In this document: one piece after another, positions 15,148 through 24,276 of the stretch
How the letters are laid out: each line of letters begins with the position of its first letter
Position numbering within the stretch: the stretch's first letter is position 1
Source: an uncultured Christensenella sp.
GTDB taxonomy: Bacteria > Bacillota > Clostridia > Christensenellales > Borkfalkiaceae
DNA: 64,000 nucleotides
Direction of reading: 5' to 3'
NCBI GenBank assembly: GCA_910587015.1
Contig: CAJUME010000003.1
Coordinates: forward strand, 11,117 to 75,116
Position numbers and translations under genes: made by a program
Notes under the pieces: model-generated
The model's input: the letters and a program-made list of their open reading frames with translations, nothing else
The model's database searches: none
Told to the model about the DNA's origin: nothing

Positions 15148-15193
15148 GGGCGCATAACTTTATGCGCCCCTTGTATAAAGCGGCTTTATACAA
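15148..15193 (+). promoter_or_regulatory. Two tandem perfect hairpins in the 5' untranslated region
   Basis: GGGCGCATAA with its exact complement (15148-15169) and TTGTATAAAGC with its exact complement (15171-15193) form back-to-back stems of 10 and 11 bp. They occupy nearly the whole leader between the transcription start and the AAGGAG ribosome site at 15204-15209. No T run follows, so they are not terminators; an mRNA-stabilising 5' cap-like structure or a protein-binding site is possible. Confidence 0.7.
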
Positions 15194-15218
15194 AAAACAT
15201 TATAAGGAGCTTTGTTTG

Positions 15219-18200
15219 ATGAAAATAGGAAAATTCGAAATCACCAGAAGAATAAAAATAGTCGCTATAGTTGCGCTTGCCGCAGTTCTGCTTATAGCAG
15301 CAATTCTCGGCATAGGCGCGATAGTCGGCACGGGCGCAAATGCTGTGGCATGGAAAAACACCACCAAAACTCCCAAGGTGATGTATTATTCCGAATATCT
15401 CGGCACGGTAGAGCGCAATATTCCCTCAACAATGGAAAACGGCGGACTTGAAGCATATCCCAAGTACGGCTATACGCTTAACAGCGTTTTAGGCAGCGCC
15501 AATGTTTCCAAAAGAAACGAGCTTATTTCTGAAAGCTGGCAGCTTTGCTCGGTAAATACCCGCATTGGTACTGACGGTTATCCTAAAAACACTTACGACA
15601 GTATCGCTAAGGACGGAAGGCTGTTGCTTAACGGGGTTGATACTGGCAGAAGGCTATATAAGCATACCGCTTCCGTAGGTATGTATCTCGGCGATGTTGA
15701 CGACAGCGAGCCGGGAATAATAAAAAAGCTTACGTTCTCACCCAGAAGCTACGGCAGATACTATAACGTAACTGGCGTTTACGCGCCCGCGGGCGAGGTT
15801 GTCAAAATAGAAATATCCGAAGAGGATATGAACGCCACAAACGGAATTACGGTATATATCGGTCAGGCGCTCTATAACGGTAAGGCCAACAATATATGGG
15901 CGTCAAAAAATGCAATGAACCGTATGCCCGTAATTATGAACACGTTAAACATAACAAAAACCAACGCTACGCTCGAGAATGGAGTTTACACTGCTTACAT
16001 AGGCTCGTTTTTGGGCGGCCCCATATACGTTGTGCACGAGGGCGTTAATTTTTCGGTTACAATTTCGGGCGGGGTGCGCTATTCGCACTATATTTACGGC
16101 TATACTACCGAAAAGGAGTTTGAGGAAAACGCCAAATCCTCCGCGCCCTATTTCGATTTAGAGGTATGGGATAACGGAGTTTTACATTCCGGACCCAAAA
16201 CCTACGCCAAAAATTTCAGCTATGACGATTTAACCAAAGCCGCCGAGCTTTGGGATAAAATTTCGCTTGTTTCCACAAAGGTTTCCACGCAGGGCATAGT
16301 ATTTTTGTACGACCCGTTCGTTGCGGCGGGCGCGGCGGTTGCCTTCCCCGGACAGGGCTCCGTAAACTGTCCGTCGGGCTGGATGTCTTCGTCGCTCAAT
16401 TACAAATCGTTCACAAACTCGGGCGCGTGGGGAAATATGCACGAATATAACCACAATTTCCAGAGCGGCTGGGGACGCGGCAACGGCGGCGAGGTTACGA
16501 ATAACGCGCTTAATATCGTAGAATACAGCTTGTTTACCAATATTTCCTCGCACAGAAGGATAGGCCTTTCGGGCGATGGCTTGGGCGGCTGGAACAGATA
16601 CACAAGCCCGAGCTGGTCGCTGAATCAAACGCTTTTGAACGCGGTGGACGGGGTTAATCCCGAATATCCGCTGAACGAATATTCCACAGTAATACACAAC
16701 CTCGGACAGGAAGTGTTCATGGACGCAATTCAAAAGCAGAGAACCACTTCCGCGTACACAACAACCTACACGGGCTGGTACGGCGCTCTGTCGGAAACCT
16801 CCCATTACGATTTTACATACTTTTTCAGCGATATTTTAAGGGCGGATTTGGACGCGGAAATCGTAGATAAAATCCAATCGAAAAAGTATCCCGCGTTTAT
16901 TCCCGCGGCAAGCATTTATCAGACGGGCAGAAGCTTTTATTATTACGAATACGAGAAAATGCTTGACGAAAACGGACAGGAAACCGCAGAGGACAATCCG
17001 GACAAAATAAAATCCAAAACGAAAAAATATTGCGAAACGGCAAAGCCTTATGTTATACCCTACGGACAGGATTTTACCGTGGATTTATCGCCGTATACTT
17101 TGAATGAAGGCGGTCAGTACCAAAGCGGAAGCGTAGTTCTGCCCTCAGGCTTTACCTATAAAATAAAGAAGGTTTCTTCTCCCGAGCACGGTAAAATGAA
17201 GAAGGGCAAGGACAATGTTTATACCTTCGTACCGGATAAGAAGAATTTGGATTCGGGTAAAATCTATGTAACATTGCAAATTAAAAAGGAAGGCGAATCA
17301 ACCAAGTTCGAGGATATCGAGCTTGTGCTTGAATTCCACCAGTCCTACGAAATGAATAAAAACGTTATCGAAAGAACGTCTTACTCCTTCGATACTCCCG
17401 TGTATACCGATGCCGTTGAAGCGTACGAAAACGAGTATAAGGGTTATAAGGAGGTTGTTTCCGCCGACAATAAAAACCCCGTGCAAAACTCCAATTCAGA
17501 AGTATGGTATACTTCCGCGGAGGACGTGCCCCAAAACGGCGTGGTAGAAATAAAGGGTAAGCTTTACATAAGCGAAAGCGGCAAATACAGGGTTGCGCTG
17601 CGCGGAAGATACAACTGTGCGCTGTACATGGCGGTCGTGGACGATAAGACCGACCCCTCGACGGTAAAGACGTCCGATTATAAGCTTGCCGCGCGCATAA
17701 CCAACGCAAGCGGCGGCGCGGGCTTCACGCTGGCGGAGGGAACGTATTGCGATTTCGAAGATTTGCATGCGGGGCAGTGGCTGTATTATAAAGCTGTTAT
17801 GATATGCACGACTACGCCTAGAATAAGCTTTATCGGCTTAGGCTGGGGCAAGTTCGAAACGATGGGCGGCACCATTGACGAGGAGGGTAACGTTGTCGGA
17901 GGGGTAGAGGACACTCCGCCTAAGATAAGCTATGCAACTTCTTACAGAAACGAGTATAAATTCGATGCTTTGGAATTTAAAACCGAGTATTTCTACGAGC
18001 ACAGCTACAACGTAAGCTATTCCAACGTGCTGACGGAAATAGACGGCAAAAGCATTGTAGAGGTTAAAAACTTTACCCCTTGGGACGATACCCGCAAGAT
18101 AGAGAACCTTATCGATAACGATACAACCAACTACATGCATTCAAAGGAGTACGTTTCCGCCGAAAAGCCCTTTGATATGACGGTTGACCTCGGCAAAATA

Positions 18201-18827
18201 ATTTCCGCAAGCCGCGTAACCTTCTACGGCTACGATATAGGCAAAAAGCACACGCCCACAACGTTTGAATTTTATGTGGGAGAAAAGCCGGAAAGCTTAA
18301 AGCTTGTTGCAAAAATAACAAACGGCGGACTGTCCGGTCATAATTCCGCATTTAATTTGACGGGCGGCGAGCAAAATTTCCGCTATTACAGACTTGTGGT
18401 AACAGATACGGCGACCCACCAGTATATCGCCTTGCGCGAAATCGAGTTTTCCGTTTCGGCAACCGGCAACCTTTTCGGTCCTCAGGACGAAAGATTTGAA
18501 TACGGCGGCAAAAACGCATGGAGCTACGAAAACGCCTTTGCAAGCTTCGGACAGATTGCCGTAGGCACCTCAAAAGCCTCGTTCGAATTCGAGTTCACGG
18601 GCACGCGCGTTGCATTGTATTCGGTTTTCGGTGATAATTACAGCGGCTATACCGTTTATGTCGACGGTAAAAAGCAGGCGGTTGTCAACCTCGGAGTTGG
18701 CAATGGTCAGCAGTGCGCATTTATAACCGAAACAAGGCTTAAGCAAGGCAAGCACAAGGTTAAAATAAAGCCTCTTGGCAAAAAGGACGTAAAAATCAAT
18801 ATTGCCGCGATAGGCGTTTGGGAATAA
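15219..18827 (+). CDS. M60-type (enhancin/mucin protease class) metallopeptidase with F5/8 C domain
   Basis: The 1202-residue protein has one N-terminal membrane segment (about 12-38) as signal or anchor. A gluzincin motif H-E-Y-N-H lies at 408-412 with a downstream Glu at 425 (G-N-G-G-E), fitting the HExxH(8-28)E pattern of Pfam Peptidase_M60, whose members cleave O-glycosylated mucins. A discoidin-like F5/8 type C module covers about 935-1080 (D-N-D-T-T-N-Y and V-D-L-G-K-x-I motifs) and a beta-sandwich module closes the protein (about 1085-1202). Such modules bind glycans. The ATG at 15219 is chosen for its AAGGAG site and signal segment. It is probably secreted or surface-held and acts on host or dietary glycoproteins. 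Confidence 0.85.
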   Translation: MKIGKFEITRRIKIVAIVALAAVLLIAAILGIGAIVGTGANAVAWKNTTKTPKVMYYSEYLGTVERNIPSTMENGGLEAYPKYGYTLNSVLGSANVSKRNELISESWQLCSVNTRIGTDGYPKNTYDSIAKDGRLLLNGVDTGRRLYKHTASVGMYLGDVDDSEPGIIKKLTFSPRSYGRYYNVTGVYAPAGEVVKIEISEEDMNATNGITVYIGQALYNGKANNIWASKNAMNRMPVIMNTLNITKTNATLENGVYTAYIGSFLGGPIYVVHEGVNFSVTISGGVRYSHYIYGYTTEKEFEENAKSSAPYFDLEVWDNGVLHSGPKTYAKNFSYDDLTKAAELWDKISLVSTKVSTQGIVFLYDPFVAAGAAVAFPGQGSVNCPSGWMSSSLNYKSFTNSGAWGNMHEYNHNFQSGWGRGNGGEVTNNALNIVEYSLFTNISSHRRIGLSGDGLGGWNRYTSPSWSLNQTLLNAVDGVNPEYPLNEYSTVIHNLGQEVFMDAIQKQRTTSAYTTTYTGWYGALSETSHYDFTYFFSDILRADLDAEIVDKIQSKKYPAFIPAASIYQTGRSFYYYEYEKMLDENGQETAEDNPDKIKSKTKKYCETAKPYVIPYGQDFTVDLSPYTLNEGGQYQSGSVVLPSGFTYKIKKVSSPEHGKMKKGKDNVYTFVPDKKNLDSGKIYVTLQIKKEGESTKFEDIELVLEFHQSYEMNKNVIERTSYSFDTPVYTDAVEAYENEYKGYKEVVSADNKNPVQNSNSEVWYTSAEDVPQNGVVEIKGKLYISESGKYRVALRGRYNCALYMAVVDDKTDPSTVKTSDYKLAARITNASGGAGFTLAEGTYCDFEDLHAGQWLYYKAVMICTTTPRISFIGLGWGKFETMGGTIDEEGNVVGGVEDTPPKISYATSYRNEYKFDALEFKTEYFYEHSYNVSYSNVLTEIDGKSIVEVKNFTPWDDTRKIENLIDNDTTNYMHSKEYVSAEKPFDMTVDLGKIISASRVTFYGYDIGKKHTPTTFEFYVGEKPESLKLVAKITNGGLSGHNSAFNLTGGEQNFRYYRLVVTDTATHQYIALREIEFSVSATGNLFGPQDERFEYGGKNAWSYENAFASFGQIAVGTSKASFEFEFTGTRVALYSVFGDNYSGYTVYVDGKKQAVVNLGVGNGQQCAFITETRLKQGKHKVKIKPLGKKDVKINIAAIGVWE

Positions 18828-18836
18828 TGCATGCAA

Positions 18837-18884
18837 AACCCCGCCGCGCCCGTAAATTTACGGGCGCGGCGGGGTTGTTTTTTT
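18837..18884. terminator. Strong terminator, 40-bp perfect palindrome
   Basis: A 20-bp perfect stem (AACCCCGCCGCGCCCGTAAA and complement) is followed by a T run at 18878-18884. It serves the M60 gene and may also stop the convergent cwlD transcript. Confidence 0.92.
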
Positions 18885-18891
18885 AACAAAG

Positions 18892-19590
18892 TTATGAATA
18901 ATAGCTAATTGCGCCTTTAAAAATGCTGTAAGCAATTTCCTTTCGGTGTTCTGACGAGGTCAAAAGCTTTTCGTCCTCCGTGTTCGATAAAAACCCGCAT
19001 TCCACAATAACAGACGGGCTTTGCGTGCATTTCAGCATATAATAATCGCCTGCAAGCGCCTCGTTTGCTTTAATTTCGGAATTAAGTCCGTTCAGCTCCT
19101 TCTGAATGCATTGCGCAAGCTCGGTGCCGCTTTCGCTCGATTTATCGAAGAATACCGTTCCGCCGCGCTTAGAGGGGATAGAGCAAAAATTCTGGTGTAT
19201 GGAAATAACCATATCCGCGCCGCTTTCCTCTATAATCTGCTTGCGCTTTTTCATGTCCCGCATTTTAAAGCCCTTTGTGGGCGCGCCGTAAAGCCCCGCG
19301 TTGGTCTTTCTGGTCATAACAACCTTAAAGCCCGCGTTCGCGAAATACCCCTTCAGCTGCTTTGCCAAAGCAAGGTTTATATCGCTTTCCTTTGTGTTGG
19401 TGTTTATGCCGTAAACGCCCGCGTCCATTCCGCCGTGCCCCGCGTCTATAACAACCACCTTCTCACGCACGGAGGCGGTGGAGGCAGTTGTTGCCGCCGC
19501 GGCTCCGCAACAAATTCCTATTGCAACGCCAAGGCATAAAATTGCCGCCAGCGCAATTAACGCGCCTTTTTTTAAAACTATAAATTTCAC
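18892..19590 (-). CDS. cwlD: N-acetylmuramoyl-L-alanine amidase, CwlD-like
   Basis: The 232-residue Amidase_3 protein has an N-terminal membrane segment (about 8-28) and the zinc-site motifs V-I-D-A-G-H-G-G-M-D-A-G, a Glu in K-E-S-D-I-N, S-I-H-Q-N-F and V-E-C-G-F-L-S-N. It cleaves the peptide stem from muramic acid; the CwlD group does so in spore cortex peptidoglycan to allow muramic-lactam formation. GTG at 19590 is chosen because AGGATAT lies before it and the signal segment follows; the longer frame upstream overlaps the divergent mrnC gene and adds no conserved sequence. Confidence 0.85.
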   Translation of the reverse strand: MKFIVLKKGALIALAAILCLGVAIGICCGAAAATTASTASVREKVVVIDAGHGGMDAGVYGINTNTKESDINLALAKQLKGYFANAGFKVVMTRKTNAGLYGAPTKGFKMRDMKKRKQIIEESGADMVISIHQNFCSIPSKRGGTVFFDKSSESGTELAQCIQKELNGLNSEIKANEALAGDYYMLKCTQSPSVIVECGFLSNTEDEKLLTSSEHRKEIAYSIFKGAISYYS

Positions 19591-19659
19591 GCTATATCCT
19601 ATGGAATTATTGCTTTTTTTATGATAACATGTTAAAATAAAACATAAGAGAATGGGAGT

Positions 19660-20052
19660 ATGTTTAGCTTTTTTACCACCGTTTCCGAACGCGAAGCAAA
19701 AATTATGAACCCCGTCACGCTTGCATTTGTGGGCGATGCGGTCTATTCGCTGTATGTGCGCGAAAGGCTTGCGCTTTCCGCAGATTTTTCCGCGGGTAAA
19801 TTGCAAAAGCTTACTTGCGAGCATGTTTCCGCGCACGGACAGAATATTCTGCTCGAAGCTGTCCTCCCGAAATTTACCGAGGACGAGCTTGCCGTTTTCA
19901 AGCGCGGAAGAAACGCTAAAAAGCCCACCCACAGCAAAAGCGCAAGCCTTGCGGAATACAATAATTCCACGGGGTTAGAGGCGGTTTTCGGCTATTTGTA
20001 TCTTACGGGACAGTACGACCGTTTGTCTTATTTATTAAACGAGGAAAAATGA
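19660..20052 (+). CDS. mrnC: Mini-ribonuclease III
   Basis: The 130-residue protein is an RNase III catalytic domain without a double-stranded RNA-binding domain: L-A-F-V-G-D-A-V-Y with the metal-binding Asp, and E-A-V-F-G-Y-L-Y-L near the end with the partner Glu. MrnC matures 23S rRNA ends in Bacillus. GGGAG lies directly before the ATG. It overlaps rlmB by four bases (ATGA), in the order seen in many Firmicutes. Confidence 0.93.
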   Translation: MFSFFTTVSEREAKIMNPVTLAFVGDAVYSLYVRERLALSADFSAGKLQKLTCEHVSAHGQNILLEAVLPKFTEDELAVFKRGRNAKKPTHSKSASLAEYNNSTGLEAVFGYLYLTGQYDRLSYLLNEEK

Positions 20053-20759
20053 AAATTCAGGGCAGAAACGCCGTTTTAGAGCTTTTGAAAACGGACAAAA
20101 GTATAGATAAAATACTTATAGAAAAAAATCCGCAGGGCAGTCTTAACAAAATTTTTGCCGAGGCGCGCAAAAGCGGCGTGCGAGTGCAGTTTGTTGATAA
20201 AAGGGCGCTGGATAAGGAAAGCGAGGATAAGCGCCATCAGGGCGTAATAGCCTTCACAACCGACTTCAAATACGCTTCGTTGGACGATATTCTGGGGTCA
20301 ACCGAAAAAAACGGGCTTATTATTCTGTGCGATGGTATCGAGGACGTGCACAACCTCGGCTCTGTAATAAGGGTTGCCGAGTGCGCGGGCGCAAACGGCG
20401 TAATAATTCCCTCCAACAATTCCGCAAGCGTGACCGAGGCGGTTATCCGCATTTCGGCGGGCGCGGCGCAGCATATCCCCGTAGCAAAGGTGAATTCCAT
20501 AAACCGCGCAATAGACGAGCTAAAAAAGGCAAATTACTGGTTGTACGCGTTAGAGGCGGACGGCAAAAGCATTTACGAGGCGGATTTAAGCGGCAACGTT
20601 GCGCTTGTTATCGGCGGTGAGGACAGCGGTGTAAGGCGGCTTACAAGGGAAAAATGCGACTTTACTCTGTCGCTTCCGCTTAAAGGCAAGGTCAATTCCT
20701 TAAACGCCTCCGTTGCTTTGGGTATTGCCGCCTACGAGGTTGTAAGAAGAAAGCTATGA
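20049..20759 (+). CDS. rlmB: 23S rRNA (guanosine-2'-O-)-methyltransferase RlmB
   Basis: The 236-residue SPOUT-class enzyme has the N-terminal substrate-binding domain (1-75; G-R-N-A-V-L-E-L-L) and the knotted catalytic domain with D-G-I-E-D-V-H-N-L-G-S-V-I-R, V-I-G-G-E-D-S-G-V-R and L-N-A-S-V-A-L-G-I. It methylates the peptidyl-transferase region (G2251 in E. coli). Start and stop overlap the neighbours by four bases on each side, so mrnC, rlmB and the sigma gene form one coupled unit. Confidence 0.94.
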   Translation: MKIQGRNAVLELLKTDKSIDKILIEKNPQGSLNKIFAEARKSGVRVQFVDKRALDKESEDKRHQGVIAFTTDFKYASLDDILGSTEKNGLIILCDGIEDVHNLGSVIRVAECAGANGVIIPSNNSASVTEAVIRISAGAAQHIPVAKVNSINRAIDELKKANYWLYALEADGKSIYEADLSGNVALVIGGEDSGVRRLTREKCDFTLSLPLKGKVNSLNASVALGIAAYEVVRRKL

Positions 20760-21301
20760 CCGATGAAGAAAACGCGCTTAAAGCGCAGAACGGCGACAAG
20801 GCCTCGCAGGAGGTTCTGCTTAACAAATATTCCGCCCTTGTCAAGGCTATTGCTGCGCGCTTCTTTCTTTGCGGCGGCGAAAGCGAGGATTTGGAGCAGG
20901 AGGGAATGGTCGGACTGTATCACGCGGTCAGCACCTTCGGCGCGGGTAGCGCAAGCTTTGCAACCTATGCGTATGCTTGCGTGCGCAATGCGGTGATAGA
21001 CGCCGTAAAAAAGGCGGGCGGTGCAAAATATGCGGCGTTAAACAACTTTGTGCCGATTGTCGAAATAGGCGGGGAAATCTCCCCCGCAAGTCCCGAGGAC
21101 GAGCTTATAAAACGCGAAAACAGACGGGAATTTCTGCAAAAAATTTCAAAACGGCTCTCCTCGCTGGAATTCAAAGCAACGGTAATGTACGTTGACGGTA
21201 TGGGCGTTGCGGAAATCTCTTCCGCCCTCGGCAAATCGCAAAAAAGCGTTTCAAACGCGCTTGCCCGCGCAAAGCAAAAGCTTGTAAAGCTGTATTCGTA
21301 A
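20756..21301 (+). CDS. Sigma-70 family factor, SigH-like
   Basis: The 181-residue protein has region 2 (about 20-90; D-L-E-Q-E-G-M-V-G-L-Y-H-A-V and F-A-T-Y-A-Y-A-C-V-R-N-A) and a region 4 helix-turn-helix (about 135-178; G-M-G-V-A-E-I-S-S-A-L-G-K-S-Q-K-S-V). In Bacillus the same neighbourhood (mrnC-rlmB-yacP-sigH) carries the early-sporulation and stationary-phase factor SigH; yacP is absent here. Position and size make a SigH equivalent likely, but sequence alone cannot settle the specificity. Confidence 0.82.
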   Translation: MTDEENALKAQNGDKASQEVLLNKYSALVKAIAARFFLCGGESEDLEQEGMVGLYHAVSTFGAGSASFATYAYACVRNAVIDAVKKAGGAKYAALNNFVPIVEIGGEISPASPEDELIKRENRREFLQKISKRLSSLEFKATVMYVDGMGVAEISSALGKSQKSVSNALARAKQKLVKLYS

Positions 21302-21315
21302 TTTAACAAATTTAC

Positions 21316-21409
21316 GTTCGGAATTTTCAAGGGCGGATTTATTTCGCCCGTTAAGAAAATTCCCGACAATATCAACATCGCAAAAATCGTAAGCATGAGA
21401 TTTTTGCGA
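21316..21409 (+). other. Structured leader upstream of dnaX
   Basis: Two successive stems lie in the 122-base gap. The first (21316-21367) pairs GTTCGGAATTTTC with GAAAATTCCCGAC around an inner GGGCG/CGCCC hairpin; the second (21378-21409) is a perfect 11-bp stem TCGCAAAAATC with its complement. No T run follows either, so they are not clear terminators. The SRP RNA that often precedes dnaX in Firmicutes is not present, as its GGAA-type loop sequence is missing. Confidence 0.55.
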
Positions 21410-21423
21410 CACAAGAGGGTATT

Positions 21424-23172
21424 ATGGCGTATCTTGCGTTTTACCGCACCTTCCGCCCCTTGACCTTTGACGAGGTCGTGCGGCAGGAGCATATAGTAAG
21501 AATACTGAAAAACCAGATAGAAACCGATAAGGTCGGTCATGCGTATCTCTTCTGCGGCCCCCGCGGAACGGGTAAAACCACGCTCGCCAAAATTTTTGCG
21601 CGCGCAATCAATTGCGAAAGCCCTCAAAACGGCTCGCCTTGCGGCAAATGCGCAACCTGCAAATCGCTTGCAGAGGGCAGCAGTCTTGACATATCCGAAA
21701 TAGACGCCGCCTCCAACAACGGCGTTGACGAAATGCGCGACCTGCGCGAGAAGGTTCAGTACCCGCCAGTTGCGGGCAGGTTCAAGGTCTATATCATTGA
21801 CGAGGTGCATATGCTTACGGCGTCGGCGTTCAATGCGGTTTTAAAAACGCTTGAAGAGCCTCCCCGTCACGCGGTATTTATCCTCGCCACGACCGAGCCG
21901 CAGAAAATCCCCGCAACGATTTTATCGCGCTGTATGCGCTTTGACTTCAAATTAATTCCCCAAAGCGATTTGGAAGAGCTTATAAAAAGCGTGTTTATAA
22001 AAACGGGCAAGCCGTTCGAGGAGGCAGCCGTTTCCGCCATAGCAAGGGCGGGCGCGGGCAGTGCGCGCGACAGCCTTTCGATAGCGGATATGTGCGCTTC
22101 GTACTCGCAGGGTAAGCTGACCTATGACGATGTAAACGCCGTGCTCGGCAGTACGGAATACGCAAAAGTCGCAGATATATGCGGGGCAATTTTAAGCGAG
22201 AACGCTTCCGAGGCGCTTAAGCTGACCGAGGAAATACTTTCAACGGGCAAAAGCGTTGGCGTGCTTGTAAAGGATATGCTGTCATTTTTAAACAGCTGTA
22301 CGATTGTCAAGGTCTGCCGCACCGCGCGCGAAATAGTCAACCTCCCTGATGAAACCTATAACCGCATAGAGGGCATTGCCAAAACTGCGGACGCACACAA
22401 GCTTTTGCGCGTTACAGAGGTGCTTGCCAAGGCGGAAACCGATTTAAGATATTCGCTGAACGGCAGAATTACCCTCGAAACGGCTGTATTAAAGTGCGCC
22501 GTTCCGCAGACGGACTACAATATAGACGCGTTAATAGGCAAAATTGCCGCGCTGGAAAAGAAGCTTGCGGACGGAGTAAAGGTGCAGGCAAGCCCCGCGC
22601 CGTTACCCACACCCGCGGCGCCCGCACCGGTTTCTCGGCAAACGGCGAAGCCCGAACGGGAAAGCGCGCCCCGTCCCGCACAAAATACCGCAAGACCGAT
22701 ATTGAGCGAGGACGGCGCAGACAGCCCCTTTTCACCTTTTTCAAGCTCTCCCGCAGAGGCGCCCGCAGGCGCCCCCGCAGAAGCAGAGGAGGTTCAGCCC
22801 ACGCTTTGGGAGAACGGCGGCGAGCAAAAAATATCAAAAATTTCTGCCGTCCGCGAGGGCGATAAGGGCAAAATCTTCGGCAAATTCATTCGCGCACTCA
22901 GAGAAACGCATAAAAACGCCGTGCTGTTCACGCTTTGTATGGATTTGGAGCATGCCTTCGAGGGCGATAAATTTATTCTTATAACCGAAAGCGAGACTGT
23001 TTACAAGGGCTTACAGCGTGAAGCAAACGCTAAATTTATCGGCGGAGTGCTTGCAGAGCTGGGCGTAAACGATTACGAGGTCCGCTTAAAGGCGAAGGGC
23101 GAAAACGACTACGACAAGGCCATGCGCGAGCTTCGCGCAAGCTTTGACGGCGCGGATATAGAGGAAAAGTAA
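21424..23172 (+). CDS. dnaX: DNA polymerase III subunits gamma/tau
   Basis: The 582-residue clamp-loader ATPase has Walker A G-P-R-G-T-G-K-T near 45-52, a four-cysteine zinc module (C-E-S ... C-G-K-C-A-T-C, about 64-79), D-E-V-H-M Walker B, and the S-R-C sensor. A proline/alanine-rich linker at about 385-460 leads to a tau-like C-terminal domain. AGAGGG lies before the ATG. It heads dnaX-ybaB-recR, a common replication/repair cluster. No clear slippery heptamer for frameshifting was seen. Confidence 0.95.
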   Translation: MAYLAFYRTFRPLTFDEVVRQEHIVRILKNQIETDKVGHAYLFCGPRGTGKTTLAKIFARAINCESPQNGSPCGKCATCKSLAEGSSLDISEIDAASNNGVDEMRDLREKVQYPPVAGRFKVYIIDEVHMLTASAFNAVLKTLEEPPRHAVFILATTEPQKIPATILSRCMRFDFKLIPQSDLEELIKSVFIKTGKPFEEAAVSAIARAGAGSARDSLSIADMCASYSQGKLTYDDVNAVLGSTEYAKVADICGAILSENASEALKLTEEILSTGKSVGVLVKDMLSFLNSCTIVKVCRTAREIVNLPDETYNRIEGIAKTADAHKLLRVTEVLAKAETDLRYSLNGRITLETAVLKCAVPQTDYNIDALIGKIAALEKKLADGVKVQASPAPLPTPAAPAPVSRQTAKPERESAPRPAQNTARPILSEDGADSPFSPFSSSPAEAPAGAPAEAEEVQPTLWENGGEQKISKISAVREGDKGKIFGKFIRALRETHKNAVLFTLCMDLEHAFEGDKFILITESETVYKGLQREANAKFIGGVLAELGVNDYEVRLKAKGENDYDKAMRELRASFDGADIEEK

Positions 23173-23254
23173 AAGCGCAATTTATCCGCAGATTATCAAA
23201 TGCTTGATTTTCCGAATATAAAACTATAACGAATACATTTTTAAGGAGTTTATT

Positions 23255-23623
23255 ATGGCTTTTAAAGGCGGTATGGGCGGCGGCATGGGCAACATGCAGA
23301 ATATGATAAGAGAAGCCCAGAAAATGCAGGAGCAGATGCAGGCGGCGGACGCCGAGCTTGAGGAGCTTGAGGTTGTAGGGCTTTCGGGCGGCGGCGAGGA
23401 AGGCGATGAAACCGTTGTGGTTTATATGAACGGCAAAAAAATCATAAACGGCATAGAATTCGGCAGTAAGCTTGCCTCGCTTGTGGATATAAGCGATACA
23501 GACGATGTGGAAATGCTTGAAGACCTTATTATGGCGGCAATAAACGATGGCTATAAAAAGGCGGACGCGCTGTACGAGGAAAAAATGGGCCCCTTCGGCA
23601 AGGCGGGCAAGGGGCTGTTTTAA
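23255..23623 (+). CDS. ybaB: YbaB/EbfC family nucleoid-associated protein
   Basis: The 122-residue protein starts with a glycine- and methionine-rich stretch, then the YbaB helix (M-I-R-E-A-Q-K-M-Q-E-Q-M-Q) and the central sheet with V-x-V-Y-M-N-G-K-K. Members bind DNA as dimers and lie between dnaX and recR in most bacteria, as here. AAGGAG lies before the ATG. Confidence 0.93.
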   Translation: MAFKGGMGGGMGNMQNMIREAQKMQEQMQAADAELEELEVVGLSGGGEEGDETVVVYMNGKKIINGIEFGSKLASLVDISDTDDVEMLEDLIMAAINDGYKKADALYEEKMGPFGKAGKGLF

Positions 23624-23662
23624 GCATTCAAGGCAACAGTGAAAAAGTAAGCAAGGTTAAAA

Positions 23663-24253
23663 ATGGACATTTTTATAGAGCCTATCGGCAGACTTATAAA
23701 CCAGTTTTCAAAGCTCCCCGGCGTAGGCAAAAAAACCGCGCAAAGGTACGCGTATAAGGTTATCGGAATGACCGAAGCAGAGGCGAAAGAGTTTGCCGAA
23801 AGCATAATAAACTGCAAACGCAAGGTAAAATATTGCAAAACATGCGGCAATTTTACCGAAGAGGACGAGTGCGAAATCTGCAAGCGCCGACAAAGCAACA
23901 CAATTTGCGTGGTTAAAGAGCCGAAAGACGTAATCGCAATGGAAAAACTGCACGAATACAAGGGCGTTTACCACGTTTTGCACGGCGTAATCAGCCCTAT
24001 GGACGGAATAGGCCCCAACGACATACGCATTAAGGAGCTGCTCGCCCGCATAGACGGCACCGTGCAGGAGGTAATAATGGCGACCAATCCCGACGTAGAG
24101 GGCGAAGCCACAGCAATGTACATTGCCAGACTTTTAAAGCCGCTGGATGTAAACGTCACCCGCCTTGCGCACGGCATACCAATCGGCGGCGAGCTTGAAT
24201 ATACAGACGAAGTTACTCTCTCCCGCGCCCTTTCCGAACGCAAGAGCATTTAA
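23663..24253 (+). CDS. recR: Recombination mediator RecR
   Basis: The 196-residue protein has a helix-hairpin-helix segment (L-P-G-V-G-K-K-T-A-Q-R, about 17-27), a four-cysteine zinc finger (C-K-T-C-G-N-F ... C-E-I-C, about 57-72) and a Toprim domain with T-N-P-D-V-E-G-E-A-T. RecR helps load RecA on gapped DNA with RecO. Length is normal. Confidence 0.95.
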   Translation: MDIFIEPIGRLINQFSKLPGVGKKTAQRYAYKVIGMTEAEAKEFAESIINCKRKVKYCKTCGNFTEEDECEICKRRQSNTICVVKEPKDVIAMEKLHEYKGVYHVLHGVISPMDGIGPNDIRIKELLARIDGTVQEVIMATNPDVEGEATAMYIARLLKPLDVNVTRLAHGIPIGGELEYTDEVTLSRALSERKSI

Positions 24254-24276
24254 AAGAAATTTTTTAAGGAGTTTTT

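Noticed and set aside
21302..21423. SRP RNA gene upstream of dnaX
   Set aside because: The region forms stems but lacks the conserved SRP loop sequence and is short.
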